In this document: in pieces, positions 1-9,244 of the stretch
Position numbering within the stretch: the stretch's first letter is position 1
How the letters are laid out: every line of letters starts with the position of its first letter
Assembly (NCBI RefSeq): GCF_017876495.1
Contig: NZ_JAGIOB010000001.1
Span: 3,844,001-3,908,000, forward strand
Source of the DNA: Microlunatus capsulatus
GTDB taxonomy: Bacteria > Actinomycetota > Actinomycetes > Propionibacteriales > Propionibacteriaceae
Direction of reading: 5' to 3'
DNA length: 64,000 nt
Program-made: the position numbers and the translations under genes
The notes under the pieces: generated by a model
What the model was told of the DNA's origin: nothing
The model's database searches: none
Seen by the model: only the letters and a program-made list of their open reading frames with translations

Positions 1-1
1 C

Positions 2-463
2 GCCCTGTCCAGCCTGACCGCGCTCGTGGCCCTGCCGGTCTGGACCCTGCTGGTCGGCGGGGTCGCCTACGGCTGGGGGCCCTACGTCGGCCCGACCGGG
101 GACCAGATCGGCTGGCCCCAGCTCCTCGGCCGGTTCGCGGTCGTCGTGGTCTACCTGGCCGTCCAGCTGAGCGTGGTCGGCGCGCTCGCCTTCGCCCTCG
201 GCGTGCTCACCGACGCCCCGCTGGCCGCCGTCGGCGGGGCGGTGCTGCTGATGATCCTCAGCGCCATCCTCGACACGATCACCGCGCTCGGCGACCTCCG
301 GCAGGGGCTGCCCGGGCACTACGCCTTCGCCTGGGCCGACGCGCTGTCGCCCACCGTCGACTGGTCGGGGATGGCGTCCGGCGCGCTCTGGTCCGTCGGC
401 TACGCCGTGGTCCTGGTCTCGCTGGGGGCCTGGCACTTCCGCCGCAAGGACGTCACCAGCTGA
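2..463 (+). CDS. ABC-2 type transporter permease, 3' part only
   Basis: The reading frame is open from the first bases of the window and has no start here, so the gene begins upstream. The visible 153 or so residues contain four hydrophobic stretches, including one ending just before the charged C-terminus HFRRKDVTS, a tail typical of ABC-2 family membrane subunits that alternate short loops and helices. An export permease would work with an ATP-binding subunit, expected just upstream and outside the window. No substrate can be proposed. Family assignment rests on the helix pattern and tail only. Confidence 0.6.
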   Translation, partial: ALSSLTALVALPVWTLLVGGVAYGWGPYVGPTGDQIGWPQLLGRFAVVVVYLAVQLSVVGALAFALGVLTDAPLAAVGGAVLLMILSAILDTITALGDLRQGLPGHYAFAWADALSPTVDWSGMASGALWSVGYAVVLVSLGAWHFRRKDVTS

Positions 464-486
464 GCCGAGGGGCCCCTTGACCGTCC

Positions 487-503
487 CGTTATCGGATCGT
501 TAT
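487..503. promoter_or_regulatory. Direct repeat of CGTTATC ahead of the protease gene
   Basis: CGTTATC occurs at 487-493 and again at 497-503, one helical turn apart, 30 bases upstream of the protease start. On the opposite strand this reads through TAACGATCCGAT, a 12-mer that recurs at 33770-33781 in front of another small operon. It is AT-rich against its surroundings, so it may be a promoter element or regulator site. No known factor is assigned. Confidence 0.35.
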
Positions 504-532
504 CTTCGCTGACCCGACCTCCGGAGACCCCC

Positions 533-1786
533 GTGACCCCCGCACCCCGTTCTCCTGCACCTCGTTCCCCCGCACCCCGTTCCCGCGCCGCCCGTCGCCG
601 GTCCCGCCTGGTCCTGGGCGTCGCCGCGACGACCCTCGCCCTGGCGGCCACCGCCGCCGGTCCCGCCGGCGCCGCGCCCACTCCCGCGCCCGCCCGTCCG
701 GCGGAGGCCGCCGCGGAGGCGCTGGCCCGCGACAGCGGGATCTCCCCGTCGGTCGCCCGCGACCGCGTCGCGGCCCAGGCCGCCCTCAGCCGCACCAGCG
801 CCGCCGTCGAGGCCGCCTTGTCGCCGTCGGTCTCGGCCGGCAGCTGGCTGGACGCGCGGACCGGCACGGTCGCGGTCGCGGTGACGACCGACGCGGCTGC
901 CGCGGAGGCCCGCGCCCTGGGGGCGGTGCCGCACCGGGTGGCCCACAGCGGCACCCAGCTGACCCGCGTCCGCGAGGACCTCGACGGCTGGGCGCGGAGC
1001 GAGGGTGCCGGCCGGGTGGTCAGCTGGGGCGTCGACGCCGCGACCGGCACCGTCCGCGTCCGCACCACGGCCGGCGCCGACGACGCCCGGACGAGCGCCT
1101 TCCTGCGGCACGCCCGGACCCACGGCAGCAAGGTCGCGGTGACCACGACGACGGCGCGGGTGCAGCCGATGGCCGACCTGCTCGGCGGCCAGCAGATCGA
1201 GTTCGGCGGCTACGTCTGCTCCGTCGGCTTCACCGCCCGCACCGCCCAGGGGTCGCCGGTGATGCTCACCGCCGGCCACTGCGGGGCCGACTACGCGACC
1301 TTCACCAGCGGCGGCACGCCGGTGGGCACGACGACGGCCTACAGCTTCCCCGGCGACGACTACGCCCGCGCGCCGATCGCCGCCGGCTGGACGCCCCGCG
1401 GCCGCGTCAGCACGTGGGACGGCGACTCGGTGGCGGTGACCGGCTCGGCGCCGGCCGCCGTCGGCGCGGCGGTCTGCAAGAGCGGCCGGACCACCGGGTG
1501 GACCTGCGGCACCGTGCAGGCGACCGGGCAGACGGTGAGCTACAGCAACGAGGACGGCAGCACCAGCGTCGTCTCCGGGCTGACCGAGACCAGCACCTGC
1601 ACCGAGGGCGGGGACTCGGGCGGGGCGAACCTGGCCGGTACGCAGGCGCAGGGGCTGACCAGCGGGGGCGCCGGCTACGGCGCCGACGCCGTCTGCGGGG
1701 AGAAGGTCGGCCAGCCGAACATCTCCTACATCCAGCCGGTCCGCGAGGCGCTGAACGCCTACGGCCTGACGCTCATCACGGGCTAA
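533..1786 (+). CDS. Secreted S1-family serine protease (streptogrisin-like, with propeptide)
   Basis: Encodes 417 residues starting at GTG behind CCGGAGACC. An arginine-rich N-terminus with three RSPAP-type repeats is followed by a hydrophobic signal segment (about 25-47, ending AGAAP). Next comes a propeptide-like region to about 215, then a chymotrypsin-fold domain. The catalytic triad is visible: H249 in TAGHC, D275 or D276 in GDDYA, and S362 in EGGDSGG. Cysteine pairs C229/C250, C315/C325 and C356/C388 match the alpha-lytic protease/streptogrisin pattern. It should be exported, self-processed and active outside the cell. Specificity cannot be read. The gene stands alone and converges on the next gene. 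Confidence 0.88.
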   Translation: MTPAPRSPAPRSPAPRSRAARRRSRLVLGVAATTLALAATAAGPAGAAPTPAPARPAEAAAEALARDSGISPSVARDRVAAQAALSRTSAAVEAALSPSVSAGSWLDARTGTVAVAVTTDAAAAEARALGAVPHRVAHSGTQLTRVREDLDGWARSEGAGRVVSWGVDAATGTVRVRTTAGADDARTSAFLRHARTHGSKVAVTTTTARVQPMADLLGGQQIEFGGYVCSVGFTARTAQGSPVMLTAGHCGADYATFTSGGTPVGTTTAYSFPGDDYARAPIAAGWTPRGRVSTWDGDSVAVTGSAPAAVGAAVCKSGRTTGWTCGTVQATGQTVSYSNEDGSTSVVSGLTETSTCTEGGDSGGANLAGTQAQGLTSGGAGYGADAVCGEKVGQPNISYIQPVREALNAYGLTLITG

Positions 1787-1794
1787 GCCGGGTC

Positions 1795-2544
1795 TCAGGT
1801 CCCGGCCGGCGTCGCGTCGGCCGGGTCGCCGGGCATGTCCGCCGCGAGGTGGGTGCCGAAGAAGGCCTCGATCCGGCGCCACGCGTCCTGCGCGGCCTCG
1901 GGCTCGGGGCCGACGTGGGCCAGCCGCAGCAGCGGCCGCAGGACCCGGGGACCGTTCGGGGCGTCGTTGAGGAAGCTGTGGCCCGCGCGGGGGTAGACCT
2001 GGACGTCGTGCGGCACGTCGTTCGCCTCGAGCGCGGCGGTGAGCCGGGGGACCTCGCCGACGAGCTGGCGGTCGCGGCCGCCGTAGCTGGCGACGACGGG
2101 GCAGGCGCCGCGCAGCACCTCCTCCACGTCGGCCGGGACCATCCCGTAGTTCACCGCGCTGGCGTCGAAGCCCTCGGCCGCGACCAGCAGGGCGAAGCCG
2201 CCGCCCATGCAGAAGCCGATGACGCCGACGCGGCCGTTGACGCGGCGGTCCTCCAGCAGCTGGGCCCGGGCGGCCTGCAGCAGCGCGAACGGGGGACCGG
2301 ACCGGGCGCCGAGCGAGCGGAACACCGACCGGACGCAGCGCAGCCGCGGGCCGTCGTCGAACAGGTCGGGGGCCAGCACCACGAAGCCGGCCGAGGCGAG
2401 CCGCTCGGCCTGGCGGCGCAGCACGTCGTCGAGGCCCCACGCCTCGTGCACCATGACCACCCCGGGCCAGGGTCCGGGGGCGGCGGGGCGGACGAGGACG
2501 GCCAGCCGGCCGTCCAGCCGGGTGTCGATCGCGACGGTCTGCAT
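1795..2544 (-). CDS. Dienelactone hydrolase family protein
   Basis: Encodes 249 residues of the alpha/beta-hydrolase fold. The nucleophile elbow GFCMGG carries C112, used in place of serine by dienelactone hydrolases. D158 (GGRDR) and H189 (AGHSF) complete the triad, and E34 (HEAWG) matches the conserved glutamate that modulates the cysteine. The protein is probably cytoplasmic and lacks a signal peptide. No chlorocatechol genes lie nearby, so a general esterase or lactonase role is more likely than aromatic degradation. Its 3' end converges on the protease gene with only 8 bases between. A second family member is encoded at 35823-36575. Confidence 0.85.
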   Translation of the reverse strand: MQTVAIDTRLDGRLAVLVRPAAPGPWPGVVMVHEAWGLDDVLRRQAERLASAGFVVLAPDLFDDGPRLRCVRSVFRSLGARSGPPFALLQAARAQLLEDRRVNGRVGVIGFCMGGGFALLVAAEGFDASAVNYGMVPADVEEVLRGACPVVASYGGRDRQLVGEVPRLTAALEANDVPHDVQVYPRAGHSFLNDAPNGPRVLRPLLRLAHVGPEPEAAQDAWRRIEAFFGTHLAADMPGDPADATPAGT

Positions 2545-2598
2545 GGGCGCACCCTAGGACCGGTCGCCACCGGCCGCGACGAGCCCCGCCGCGGCGGG

Positions 2599-2628
2599 TT
2601 CGCGTCCCGGCGCGGGCTCTGGCAGAAT
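2599..2628 (+). promoter_or_regulatory. Putative promoter of the rpsP operon
   Basis: TGGCAGAATG at 2620-2629 contains a possible -10 (CAGAAT, 2623-2628) with a weak -35 (TTCGCG, 2599-2604). An almost identical TGGCAGACTG precedes rplS at 10891-10900, suggesting that both ribosomal genes share promoter architecture. This would leave a leader of about 150 bases before rpsP. Based on similarity only. Confidence 0.35.
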
Positions 2629-2784
2629 GTTGGCCGCATCTGTGTCGTGGGCGCCCTCTCACCGTCCGCACGGCACGGGTTCACCCGAGGTCGTCGCCGA
2701 GTGATTTCCCCACCGCGTGACACGGTCTCACCCATCTCGTGGCCGGCGCAGCCGGCCACAGCTCACACAGGAGAAACCACACAC

Positions 2785-3276
2785 GTGGCTGTCAAGATTC
2801 GTCTGAAGCGCCTGGGCAAGATCCGGTCGCCGCACTACCGCATCGTCGTCGCCGACTCCCGGACCAAGCGGGACGGGCGCGCGATCGAGGAGATCGGCAA
2901 GTACCACCCCAAGAACGACCCGTCGGTCATCGAGGTCAACTCCGAGCGCGCGCAGTACTGGCTCTCCGTCGGCGCCCAGCCGACCGAGGCCGTGGTCGCG
3001 CTGCTCAAGCGGACCGGTGACTGGCAGAGCTACTCCGGCGACACCTCGCCCTCCGGCGTCGAGCCGCAGCGGGAGAAGCCGAACAAGACCGAGCTGTTCA
3101 ACGCCGCCCTCGCCGAGGCCGGCAGCGAGCCGCAGACCGCGGCCATCTCCGGCAAGCGCGGCCGTGGCACCGTCGAGGGCACCCCGGCCGAGGCCGCTGA
3201 CGCCGCCGACGCCGGCGTGGCCGCCGCCGCGACCCCCGCCACCGAGACCCCCGCCACCGAGAGCACCGGGGCCTGA
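2785..3276 (+). CDS. rpsP: 30S ribosomal protein S16
   Basis: Encodes 163 residues starting at GTG behind the ribosome binding site AGGAGA (2769-2774). The N-terminal 80 residues are classic S16: [11 protein letters not shown], the [10 protein letters not shown] segment, and GKYHP. S16 binds 16S rRNA early in 30S assembly. Beyond about residue 110 the protein carries an alanine- and threonine-rich tail (repeats of PATET type) that is longer than in most bacteria but common in actinobacteria. It opens the rpsP-khpA-rimM-trmD operon, with one base between its stop and the khpA start. Confidence 0.97.
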   Translation: MAVKIRLKRLGKIRSPHYRIVVADSRTKRDGRAIEEIGKYHPKNDPSVIEVNSERAQYWLSVGAQPTEAVVALLKRTGDWQSYSGDTSPSGVEPQREKPNKTELFNAALAEAGSEPQTAAISGKRGRGTVEGTPAEAADAADAGVAAAATPATETPATESTGA

Positions 3277-3277
3277 C

Positions 3278-3562
3278 GTGCTGGCCGATGCGCTCGAGCA
3301 CCTCGTCCGCGGCATCGTCACCAACCCCGACGACGTCGTGGTGAAGGACAAGGACCTGCGCCGCGGGCGGATGCTCGAGGTGCGGGTCAACCCCGAGGAC
3401 ATCGGCAAGGTGATCGGTCGCAACGGCCGCACGGCCACGGCGCTGCGCACGGTCGTGGCCGCCCTGGCGGGGCGCGACCAGGTCCGGGTCGACTTCGTCG
3501 ACGTGGACAAGGGTCCGCGCCGCACCGGCGGACCCGGAGGTGGCGGCGCCCGCCGTCGCTGA
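3278..3562 (+). CDS. khpA: KH-domain RNA-binding protein KhpA
   Basis: Encodes 94 residues with a GTG start directly after the rpsP stop. A single KH fold is visible, with the nucleic-acid-binding GxxG loop as GRNG (47-50) inside GKVIGRNGRTATALRT. The C-terminus is a basic, glycine-rich tail (GGPGGGGARRR) absent from firmicute KhpA and probably aids RNA contact. In other bacteria KhpA pairs with KhpB and affects cell length and translation. Its position between rpsP and rimM is conserved in Gram-positives and points to a ribosome-linked role. Confidence 0.92.
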   Translation: MLADALEHLVRGIVTNPDDVVVKDKDLRRGRMLEVRVNPEDIGKVIGRNGRTATALRTVVAALAGRDQVRVDFVDVDKGPRRTGGPGGGGARRR

Positions 3563-3653
3563 CCCCGGTCCCGAGGACCGCTCGACGCCCCGACCCCCTC
3601 CGCGGGGCCGGGGCGTCGGCGTCTCCGCGGGTCCCTGCTCCTGAGGAGAACCC

Positions 3654-4277
3654 ATGGCTGAGACCGTCGAGGTCGTCGTCGGCATCATCGGCCGCGCGCA
3701 CGGCATCCGCGGCGACGTGACCATCGACGTCCGCACCGACGAGCCGGAGCGCCGCTTCGCCGTCGGCGAGGTGCTGCGCGCCGAGGACGGCCGCCGCACC
3801 TTCACCGTCGCCAGCGCCCGCGACCACTCCGGCCGGCTACTCGTGCACTTCGACCAGCTGCCCGACCGCACGCTGGCCGAGGCCGCCCGCGGCACCGTCC
3901 TGGTCGCCGACGTCGACCCGGACGAGCAGCCCGAGGACGAGGACGAGTTCTACGACCGCCAGCTGATCGGGCTCGCCGTGCGCGCCGCCGACGGCTCCGC
4001 GGTCGGCACCGTCACCGACGTGCTGCACCTGCCCCTGCAGGACACCCTCGAGATCCGCACCGACGCCGGCGTCCGGCTGGTCCCCTTCGTCACCGATCTG
4101 GTGCCGCGGGTCGACCTGACCGCCGGCGAGGTGCACCTGGCCGACGTCCCCGGCCTGCTCGTCGACGCCGACGAGGACGGGACCGACGAGGACGGGGTCG
4201 GCGAGGACGGGGTCGGCGAGGACGGGGCCGGCGAGGACGGGGCCGGCGCGGACCGCGCGGGGGACGACGACGCCTGA
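3654..4277 (+). CDS. rimM: 16S rRNA processing protein RimM with repetitive acidic tail
   Basis: Encodes 207 residues starting at ATG behind GAGGAG. The N-terminal RimM domain begins [16 protein letters not shown], and the PRC-barrel domain (about 95-170) contains FYDRQLIGL and VPFVTDLVP. RimM helps mature the 30S head region together with S19. From about residue 172 the sequence becomes acidic and repetitive, five pentads of DEDGx/GEDGx type encoded by a 15-bp tandem repeat. This extends the protein by about 30 residues past the usual end. The stop overlaps the trmD start by one base (TGATG), implying translational coupling. Confidence 0.95.
   Translation: MAETVEVVVGIIGRAHGIRGDVTIDVRTDEPERRFAVGEVLRAEDGRRTFTVASARDHSGRLLVHFDQLPDRTLAEAARGTVLVADVDPDEQPEDEDEFYDRQLIGLAVRAADGSAVGTVTDVLHLPLQDTLEIRTDAGVRLVPFVTDLVPRVDLTAGEVHLADVPGLLVDADEDGTDEDGVGEDGVGEDGAGEDGAGADRAGDDDA
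4170..4244 (+). repeat. Five 15-bp tandem repeats inside the 3' end of rimM
   Basis: Units start at 4170, 4185, 4200, 4215 and 4230. The consensus is GGCGAGGACGGGGYC and the last two copies are identical. Because 15 is a multiple of three, gain or loss of a unit would keep frame and only change the length of the acidic RimM tail. Confidence 0.9.
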
Positions 4278-5452
4278 TGCGTCTCGACATCGTCTCGATC
4301 TTCCCGGAGTACCTGGCCCCGCTGCAGCTGTCGCTGGTCGGCAAGGCCGTCCGCACCGGGATCGTCGAGCTGGGCGTGCACGACCTGCGGCAGTGGACCC
4401 ACGACCGGCACCGGACCGTCGACGACACCCCCTACGGCGGCGGCGCCGGGATGGTGATGCGGCCCGACCCGTGGGGCGAGGCGCTGGACGCGCTCGTCCC
4501 GCCGGGCGCACCCGGTGACCCGCTGCTGCTGGTGATGACGCCGTCGGGCCGCCGCTTCGACCAGGCGCTGGCGGCCGAGCTGGCCGCCGAGCAGCACCTG
4601 CTGGTGGCGTGCGGGCGCTACGAGGGCATCGACGCCCGCGTCGTCGAGCACGCGCGGACGCGGCTGCGGGTGCTGGAGGTGAGCATCGGCGACTACGTCC
4701 TCAACGGCGGCGAGGCCGCGGCCCTGGTCGTCACCGAGGCCGTCGTCCGGCTGCTGCCCGGCGTCGTCGGCAACCCCGCGTCGCTGACGGAGGAGTCCCA
4801 CGCGGCCGACCATGACGGCCTGCTGGAGTACCCCGTCTACACCAAGCCGCCGCAGTGGCGGGACCTCGACGTGCCGGAGGTGCTGTTCTCCGGCCACCAC
4901 GGCCGGATCGCGGCCTGGCGGCGCGAGCAGGCGGTCGAGCGCACCCGCGAGCGCCGCCCCGACCTGCTGCCGGCGCGGCACGAGCCGCTGGTCGTGACCC
5001 GCGCCGTGCCCGAGGACGCCGGCGAGCTGTGGACGCTGCAGCAGGCCGCCTACCTCGTCGAGGGCCGCCGGCACGCCACCTTCGACATCCCCCCGCTGGT
5101 CGAGTCGCTGGCGGAGGTCCGTACCTCCCTCGACGACGGTCTCGTCCTGGTGGCCCGACGCGCGGGGCGGCTGGTCGGCTCGGTGCGCGGAGAGGCCCGC
5201 GAGGGCGGTGACTGGTACGTCGGCCGGCTGATGGTGGCCCCCGACCTGCAGGGCGAGGGCCTGGGCAGCGCGCTGCTCGAGCGCGTCGAGGCGCTGGCGC
5301 CGGAGGGCACCCGCCGGGTCGTGCTGGTCACGGGCGTGCTCAGCGAGGCCAACGTGCGCTTCTACCGACGCCGCGGCTACCGGGTGCTGGGCCGCCGCTC
5401 GCACCCCGGCGTCGACGTGCTCGACCTGGCGAAGGTGCTGCCGGCCCGCTGA
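4277..5452 (+). CDS. trmD: tRNA (guanine37-N1)-methyltransferase TrmD fused to a GNAT acetyltransferase domain
   Basis: Encodes 391 residues; TrmD alone is usually about 230-270. Residues 1-235 are a full Trm[10 protein letters not shown] (53-60), the [10 protein letters not shown] stretch (113-122), the trefoil-knot motif [11 protein letters not shown] (136-146) and D180 in DHDGLLEYP, equivalent to the catalytic aspartate. Residues 237-391 are a GNAT domain with the acetyl-CoA loop [10 protein letters not shown] (325-334) and the helix-4 motif [12 protein letters not shown]. TrmD makes m1G37 to prevent +1 frameshifts. The partner domain may acetylate an amine or protein, but the substrate is unknown. 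No stop or frameshift separates the two parts. Confidence 0.93.
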   Translation: MRLDIVSIFPEYLAPLQLSLVGKAVRTGIVELGVHDLRQWTHDRHRTVDDTPYGGGAGMVMRPDPWGEALDALVPPGAPGDPLLLVMTPSGRRFDQALAAELAAEQHLLVACGRYEGIDARVVEHARTRLRVLEVSIGDYVLNGGEAAALVVTEAVVRLLPGVVGNPASLTEESHAADHDGLLEYPVYTKPPQWRDLDVPEVLFSGHHGRIAAWRREQAVERTRERRPDLLPARHEPLVVTRAVPEDAGELWTLQQAAYLVEGRRHATFDIPPLVESLAEVRTSLDDGLVLVARRAGRLVGSVRGEAREGGDWYVGRLMVAPDLQGEGLGSALLERVEALAPEGTRRVVLVTGVLSEANVRFYRRRGYRVLGRRSHPGVDVLDLAKVLPAR

Positions 5453-5541
5453 TGGGCCGGGTCGGCCGACGACCGCGGCCACGGCCCGGACGGATGCGCC
5501 CGGCGACGTGGCGAAGAACACCAGTGCCGCCGTTGGTCTTA

Positions 5542-5572
5542 TTCGTCACTTCCCCGTGCGGGGTCCTAGGGT
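5542..5572 (+). promoter_or_regulatory. Putative sdhC promoter, leaderless
   Basis: TAGGGT at 5567-5572 is a good -10 lying seven bases before the GTG at 5580, and TTCGTC at 5542-5547 is a possible weak -35. The spacing predicts that the transcript starts at or beside the start codon. The same geometry recurs at several other genes in this window. Confidence 0.45.
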
Positions 5573-5579
5573 TGGGCGC

Positions 5580-6296
5580 GTGGCAACGACAACCCTGTCG
5601 CCGACGCAGCGCGCCGTCCGCACGACGGTCGCGCTCAAGGCGCTGATGGCGGTCAGCGGGCTGATCCTGATCGGCTACCTGCTGGCCCACATGTACGGCA
5701 ACCTCAAGGTCTTCGCGGGTCAGCAGGCGTTCGACGACTACGCGCACCACCTGCGCACGCTCGGCGAGCCGATCCTGCCCCACACCGGCCTGCTCTGGAT
5801 CATCCGCGTCGTGCTGCTGGCCGCGGTCTTCGGGCACGGCTACGCGGCCTTCAAGCTGTGGGCCCGCGCCCGCAAGGCCCGCGGCGGCGGGGGCGCCAAG
5901 CGCTACCAGTCGACCAAGGGCCGCACCGGCGTCCAGCGCACCTACGCCTCCTTCACCCTGCGGTGGGGCGGCATCGTCATCGCGCTGTTCGTGGTCTTCC
6001 ACCTGCTGCACTTCACCTGGAACACGATCCACCCGGGCGGGGCGAGCGACAGCCCCTACCAGCGCGTCGTGAACGGCTTCGGCGTGTGGTGGGTCGTGGT
6101 GGCCTACACCCTCGCCATGGTCGCGGTGGGCTTCCACCTGCGGCACGGCACCTGGAGCGCCTTCACCACGCTGGGCGCCAACACCTCCGCCGCCATGCGG
6201 CACCGGCTGAACGTCCTGGCCTACGTGGTCGCCGGTGTCGTCACCGTCGGCTTCCTCCTTCCTCCGTACAGCATTCTCCTGGGGCTGGTGAGCTGA
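5580..6296 (+). CDS. sdhC: Succinate dehydrogenase cytochrome b subunit
   Basis: Encodes 238 residues from the GTG at 5580, preferred over an upstream in-frame ATG at 5508 because a -10 box ends seven bases before it. Five membrane helices are visible (about 18-38, 70-92, 128-148, 168-188, 210-234). Histidines suited to bind two hemes are present: H37, H86, H141 or H144, and H186. This is the single-subunit, diheme type anchor used with menaquinone in Gram-positive bacteria. It anchors SdhAB and passes electrons to the quinone. sdhA follows after three bases. Confidence 0.93.
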   Translation: MATTTLSPTQRAVRTTVALKALMAVSGLILIGYLLAHMYGNLKVFAGQQAFDDYAHHLRTLGEPILPHTGLLWIIRVVLLAAVFGHGYAAFKLWARARKARGGGGAKRYQSTKGRTGVQRTYASFTLRWGGIVIALFVVFHLLHFTWNTIHPGGASDSPYQRVVNGFGVWWVVVAYTLAMVAVGFHLRHGTWSAFTTLGANTSAAMRHRLNVLAYVVAGVVTVGFLLPPYSILLGLVS

Positions 6297-6299
6297 TCG

Positions 6300-8366
6300 A
6301 TGAGCAACGACCGTACGAACGACGTCCCGACGACGGACCGCACGACGCCCGAGGAGCCCGGCCTGGCCGAGCGCCTCGTCGGCGCCGCCCGGCACGCGGT
6401 GGGCGACCTCCTGAACTCCGTCGACGCCGACGCGATCTACCTCGAGGGCGACGACATCGCCGACACCAAGGCGCCGCAGGTGCCGATCGACCAGCGCTGG
6501 GACGAGCGGCGGTTCAACGCCAAGCTCGTGAACCCGGCCAACCGGCGCAAGCTGAGCGTCATCATCGTGGGCACCGGCCTCGCGGGCGGCGCGGCGGCGG
6601 CGACGCTGGGCGAGGCCGGCTACAAGGTCACCAGCTTCTGCTACCAGGACTCGCCCCGGCGCGCGCACTCCATCGCGGCCCAGGGCGGCATCAACGCGGC
6701 GAAGAACTACCGCAACGACGGCGATTCGGTCTACCGGCTGTTCTACGACACGGTGAAGGGCGGTGACTTCCGCTCGCGGGAGTCGAACGTCTACCGGCTG
6801 GCCCAGACCAGCGTCCAGATCATCGACCAGTGCGTCGCCCAGGGCGTGCCCTTCGCGCGCGAGTACGGCGGCCTGCTCGACAACCGCTCCTTCGGCGGCG
6901 TGCAGGTGTCGCGGACGTTCTACGCCCGCGGCCAGACGGGCCAGCAGCTGCTGCTCGGCGCCTACCAGGCCCTCGAGCGCCAGATCGCGGCCGGCACCGT
7001 CGAGATGCACACCCGGCACGAGATGCTCGAGGTCGTCGTCGTCGACGGCAAGGCCCGCGGGGTCGTCGTCCGCGACATGGTGACGGGGGAGCTGGAGACC
7101 CACTTCGCCGACGCCGTCGTGCTGGCCACCGGTGGCTACAGCAACGTCTTCTTCCTCTCCACCAACGCCATGGGCTGCAACGTCACCGCGACCTGGCGGG
7201 CGCACCGCAAGGGCGCGCTGTTCGCCAACCCGTGCTTCACCCAGATCCACCCCACCTGCATCCCGGTGTCGGGGGACTACCAGTCCAAGCTGACGCTGAT
7301 GAGCGAGTCGCTCCGCAACGACGGCCGCATCTGGGTCCCGAAGAGCGGTGAGGACAAGCGCGACCCGCGCGAGATCCCCGAGGACGAGCGCGACTACTAC
7401 CTGGAGCGCATCTACCCGGCGTTCGGCAACCTGGTGCCCCGCGACATCGCCTCCCGCGCGGCGAAGAACGTCTGCGACGAGGGCCGCGGCGTCGGGCCCG
7501 GCGGGCTGGGCGTGTACCTGGACTTCGCGGACGCGATCTCCCGGCTGGGCCGCAAGAGCGTCGAGGCCAAGTACGGCAACCTCTTCGACATGTACGCCCA
7601 GATCACGGGCGAGAACCCGTACGAGACGCCGATGCGGATCTACCCGGCCGTGCACTACACGATGGGCGGCCTCTGGGTCGACTACGACCTGCAGTCCACG
7701 ATCCCGGGCCTGTTCGTCACCGGCGAGGCCAACTTCTCAGACCACGGCGCCAACCGGCTCGGCGCCAGCGCCCTGATGCAGGGCCTGGCCGACGGCTACT
7801 TCGTGCTGCCGAACACGGTCAACGACTACCTGGCGGCCGGTCCGTTCGCCAAGGTGGACGAGACCCACCCGGCCGCGGTCGAGGCGGTCGCGGAGGTGCG
7901 CGCCCGCGTCGAGAAGCTGCTGGCGGTCAAGGGCACCCGGACGGTGGACTCGTTCCACCGCGAGCTGGGCCACATCATGTGGGACTACTGCGGCATGGAG
8001 CGGTCCGAGGAGGGTCTGCGCAAGGCCATCACCCGGATCCGGGAGCTGCGGGCGGAGTTCTGGTCCGACGTGCTGGTCCTCGGCCAGGGCGACCAGGTCA
8101 ACCAGGCCCTCGAGCGGGCCGGCCGGGTGGCGGACTTCCTCGAGCTGGGCGAGCTCATGTGCATCGATGCGCTCGCGCGACGCGAATCCTGTGGTGGGCA
8201 CTTCCGTGCCGAGTCGCAGACCGAGGACGGCGAGGCGCTGCGGCACGACGACGAGTTCGCCTACGTCAGCGCCTGGGAGTTCGGCGGCGAGGGCGGCAAG
8301 CCCGTGCTGCACAAGGAGCCCCTGGTGTACGAGTACGTCGAGATGAAGCAACGGAGTTACAAGTGA
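6300..8366 (+). CDS. sdhA: Succinate dehydrogenase flavoprotein subunit
   Basis: Encodes 688 residues. The FAD-binding Rossmann motif [18 protein letters not shown] begins at residue 91. The flavin-linking segment [17 protein letters not shown] (about 121-137) contains the histidine expected to bind FAD covalently. The active-site region HPTCIP and the late [10 protein letters not shown] and [11 protein letters not shown] motifs are intact. It oxidises succinate to fumarate on the cytoplasmic face. About 45 extra N-terminal residues precede the usual start of this subtype; they begin [10 protein letters not shown] and look unstructured. The stop overlaps the sdhB GTG by four bases. Confidence 0.96.
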   Translation: MSNDRTNDVPTTDRTTPEEPGLAERLVGAARHAVGDLLNSVDADAIYLEGDDIADTKAPQVPIDQRWDERRFNAKLVNPANRRKLSVIIVGTGLAGGAAAATLGEAGYKVTSFCYQDSPRRAHSIAAQGGINAAKNYRNDGDSVYRLFYDTVKGGDFRSRESNVYRLAQTSVQIIDQCVAQGVPFAREYGGLLDNRSFGGVQVSRTFYARGQTGQQLLLGAYQALERQIAAGTVEMHTRHEMLEVVVVDGKARGVVVRDMVTGELETHFADAVVLATGGYSNVFFLSTNAMGCNVTATWRAHRKGALFANPCFTQIHPTCIPVSGDYQSKLTLMSESLRNDGRIWVPKSGEDKRDPREIPEDERDYYLERIYPAFGNLVPRDIASRAAKNVCDEGRGVGPGGLGVYLDFADAISRLGRKSVEAKYGNLFDMYAQITGENPYETPMRIYPAVHYTMGGLWVDYDLQSTIPGLFVTGEANFSDHGANRLGASALMQGLADGYFVLPNTVNDYLAAGPFAKVDETHPAAVEAVAEVRARVEKLLAVKGTRTVDSFHRELGHIMWDYCGMERSEEGLRKAITRIRELRAEFWSDVLVLGQGDQVNQALERAGRVADFLELGELMCIDALARRESCGGHFRAESQTEDGEALRHDDEFAYVSAWEFGGEGGKPVLHKEPLVYEYVEMKQRSYK

Positions 8367-9181
8367 CCTTGACAGCGCAGGACAAGAACGAGGCCGGCGA
8401 GGCCCAGGCCGCCGGCACCGAGGGCACCCGCCTGATGACCATCACGGTCCGGGTCTGGCGCCAGCCGAACGCCCAGGCCGAGGGCCGGATGGTGGCCTAC
8501 GAGGTGCCCGGCGTCTCCGAGCACATGTCCTTCCTCGAGATGATGGACGTGCTCAACGAGCGGCTCACGCTCGAGGGCGACGACCCGATCGCCTTCGACC
8601 ACGACTGCCGCGAGGGTATCTGCGGCCAGTGCGGCGTCGTCATCGACGGCGTGGCCCACGGCCCGCAGCAGACGACGACCTGCCAGCTGCACATGCGCTC
8701 GTTCGCCGACGGCGACACGATCGACGTGGAGCCGTGGCGGGCCGACGCCTTCCCGGTGGTCAAGGACCTGATGGTCGACCGCGGCGCGTTCGACCGGATC
8801 ATCCAGGCGGGCGGCTACATCTCCGCCCCGACCGGGACGGCGCCCGACGCGCACGCCTCGCCCATCCCCAAGGCCAACTCCGACCACGCGTTCGAGGCCG
8901 CCGCCTGCATCGGCTGCGGCGCCTGCGTGGCGGCCTGCCCCAACGGCTCGGCGATGCTCTTCACCGCCGCCAAGGTGACCCACCTGGGCCTGCTGCCCCA
9001 GGGCCAGCCGGAGCGCCACTCGCGCGTCCTCGGCATGGTCGCCCAGCACGACGAGGAGGGCTTCGGCGGCTGCACGAACATCGGCGAGTGCACCGCGGTC
9101 TGCCCGAAGGAGATCCCCTTCGAGACGATCTCCCGGCTCAACCGGGACCTCTACGGGGCGCTCACGCACCCCAACAGCTGA
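8363..9181 (+). CDS. sdhB: Succinate dehydrogenase iron-sulfur subunit
   Basis: Encodes 272 residues from a GTG overlapping the sdhA stop (GTGA), with CGGAG eight bases upstream. All three clusters are visible: [2Fe-2S] at C82, C87, C90 and C107 (CREGICGQC ... CQLH), the [4Fe-4S] [12 protein letters not shown] (C182, C185, C188), and the [3Fe-4S] ligands C192, C237 and C243 with C247 completing the four-iron site. It carries electrons from FAD to the hemes of SdhC. An internal ATG at residue 25 is a possible alternative start. It ends the sdhCAB operon at a strong hairpin. Confidence 0.95.
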   Translation: MTLTAQDKNEAGEAQAAGTEGTRLMTITVRVWRQPNAQAEGRMVAYEVPGVSEHMSFLEMMDVLNERLTLEGDDPIAFDHDCREGICGQCGVVIDGVAHGPQQTTTCQLHMRSFADGDTIDVEPWRADAFPVVKDLMVDRGAFDRIIQAGGYISAPTGTAPDAHASPIPKANSDHAFEAAACIGCGACVAACPNGSAMLFTAAKVTHLGLLPQGQPERHSRVLGMVAQHDEEGFGGCTNIGECTAVCPKEIPFETISRLNRDLYGALTHPNS

Positions 9182-9193
9182 GCCCGACCGCAC

Positions 9194-9236
9194 GGCACAC
9201 CGGCCACCGACCCTCCCGGGTCGGTGGCCGGTGCCG
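9194..9236. terminator. Terminator hairpin between sdhB and the convergent gene
   Basis: CGGCCACCGACCC (9201-9213) pairs with GGGTCGGTGGCCG (9218-9230) across a four-base loop, and the outer GGCAC/GTGCC pairs extend it with a two-base bulge. It lies between convergent genes and could stop transcription from both sides. No long U tract is present, which is normal in GC-rich actinobacteria. Confidence 0.75.
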
Positions 9237-9244
9237 TTGCGGGG

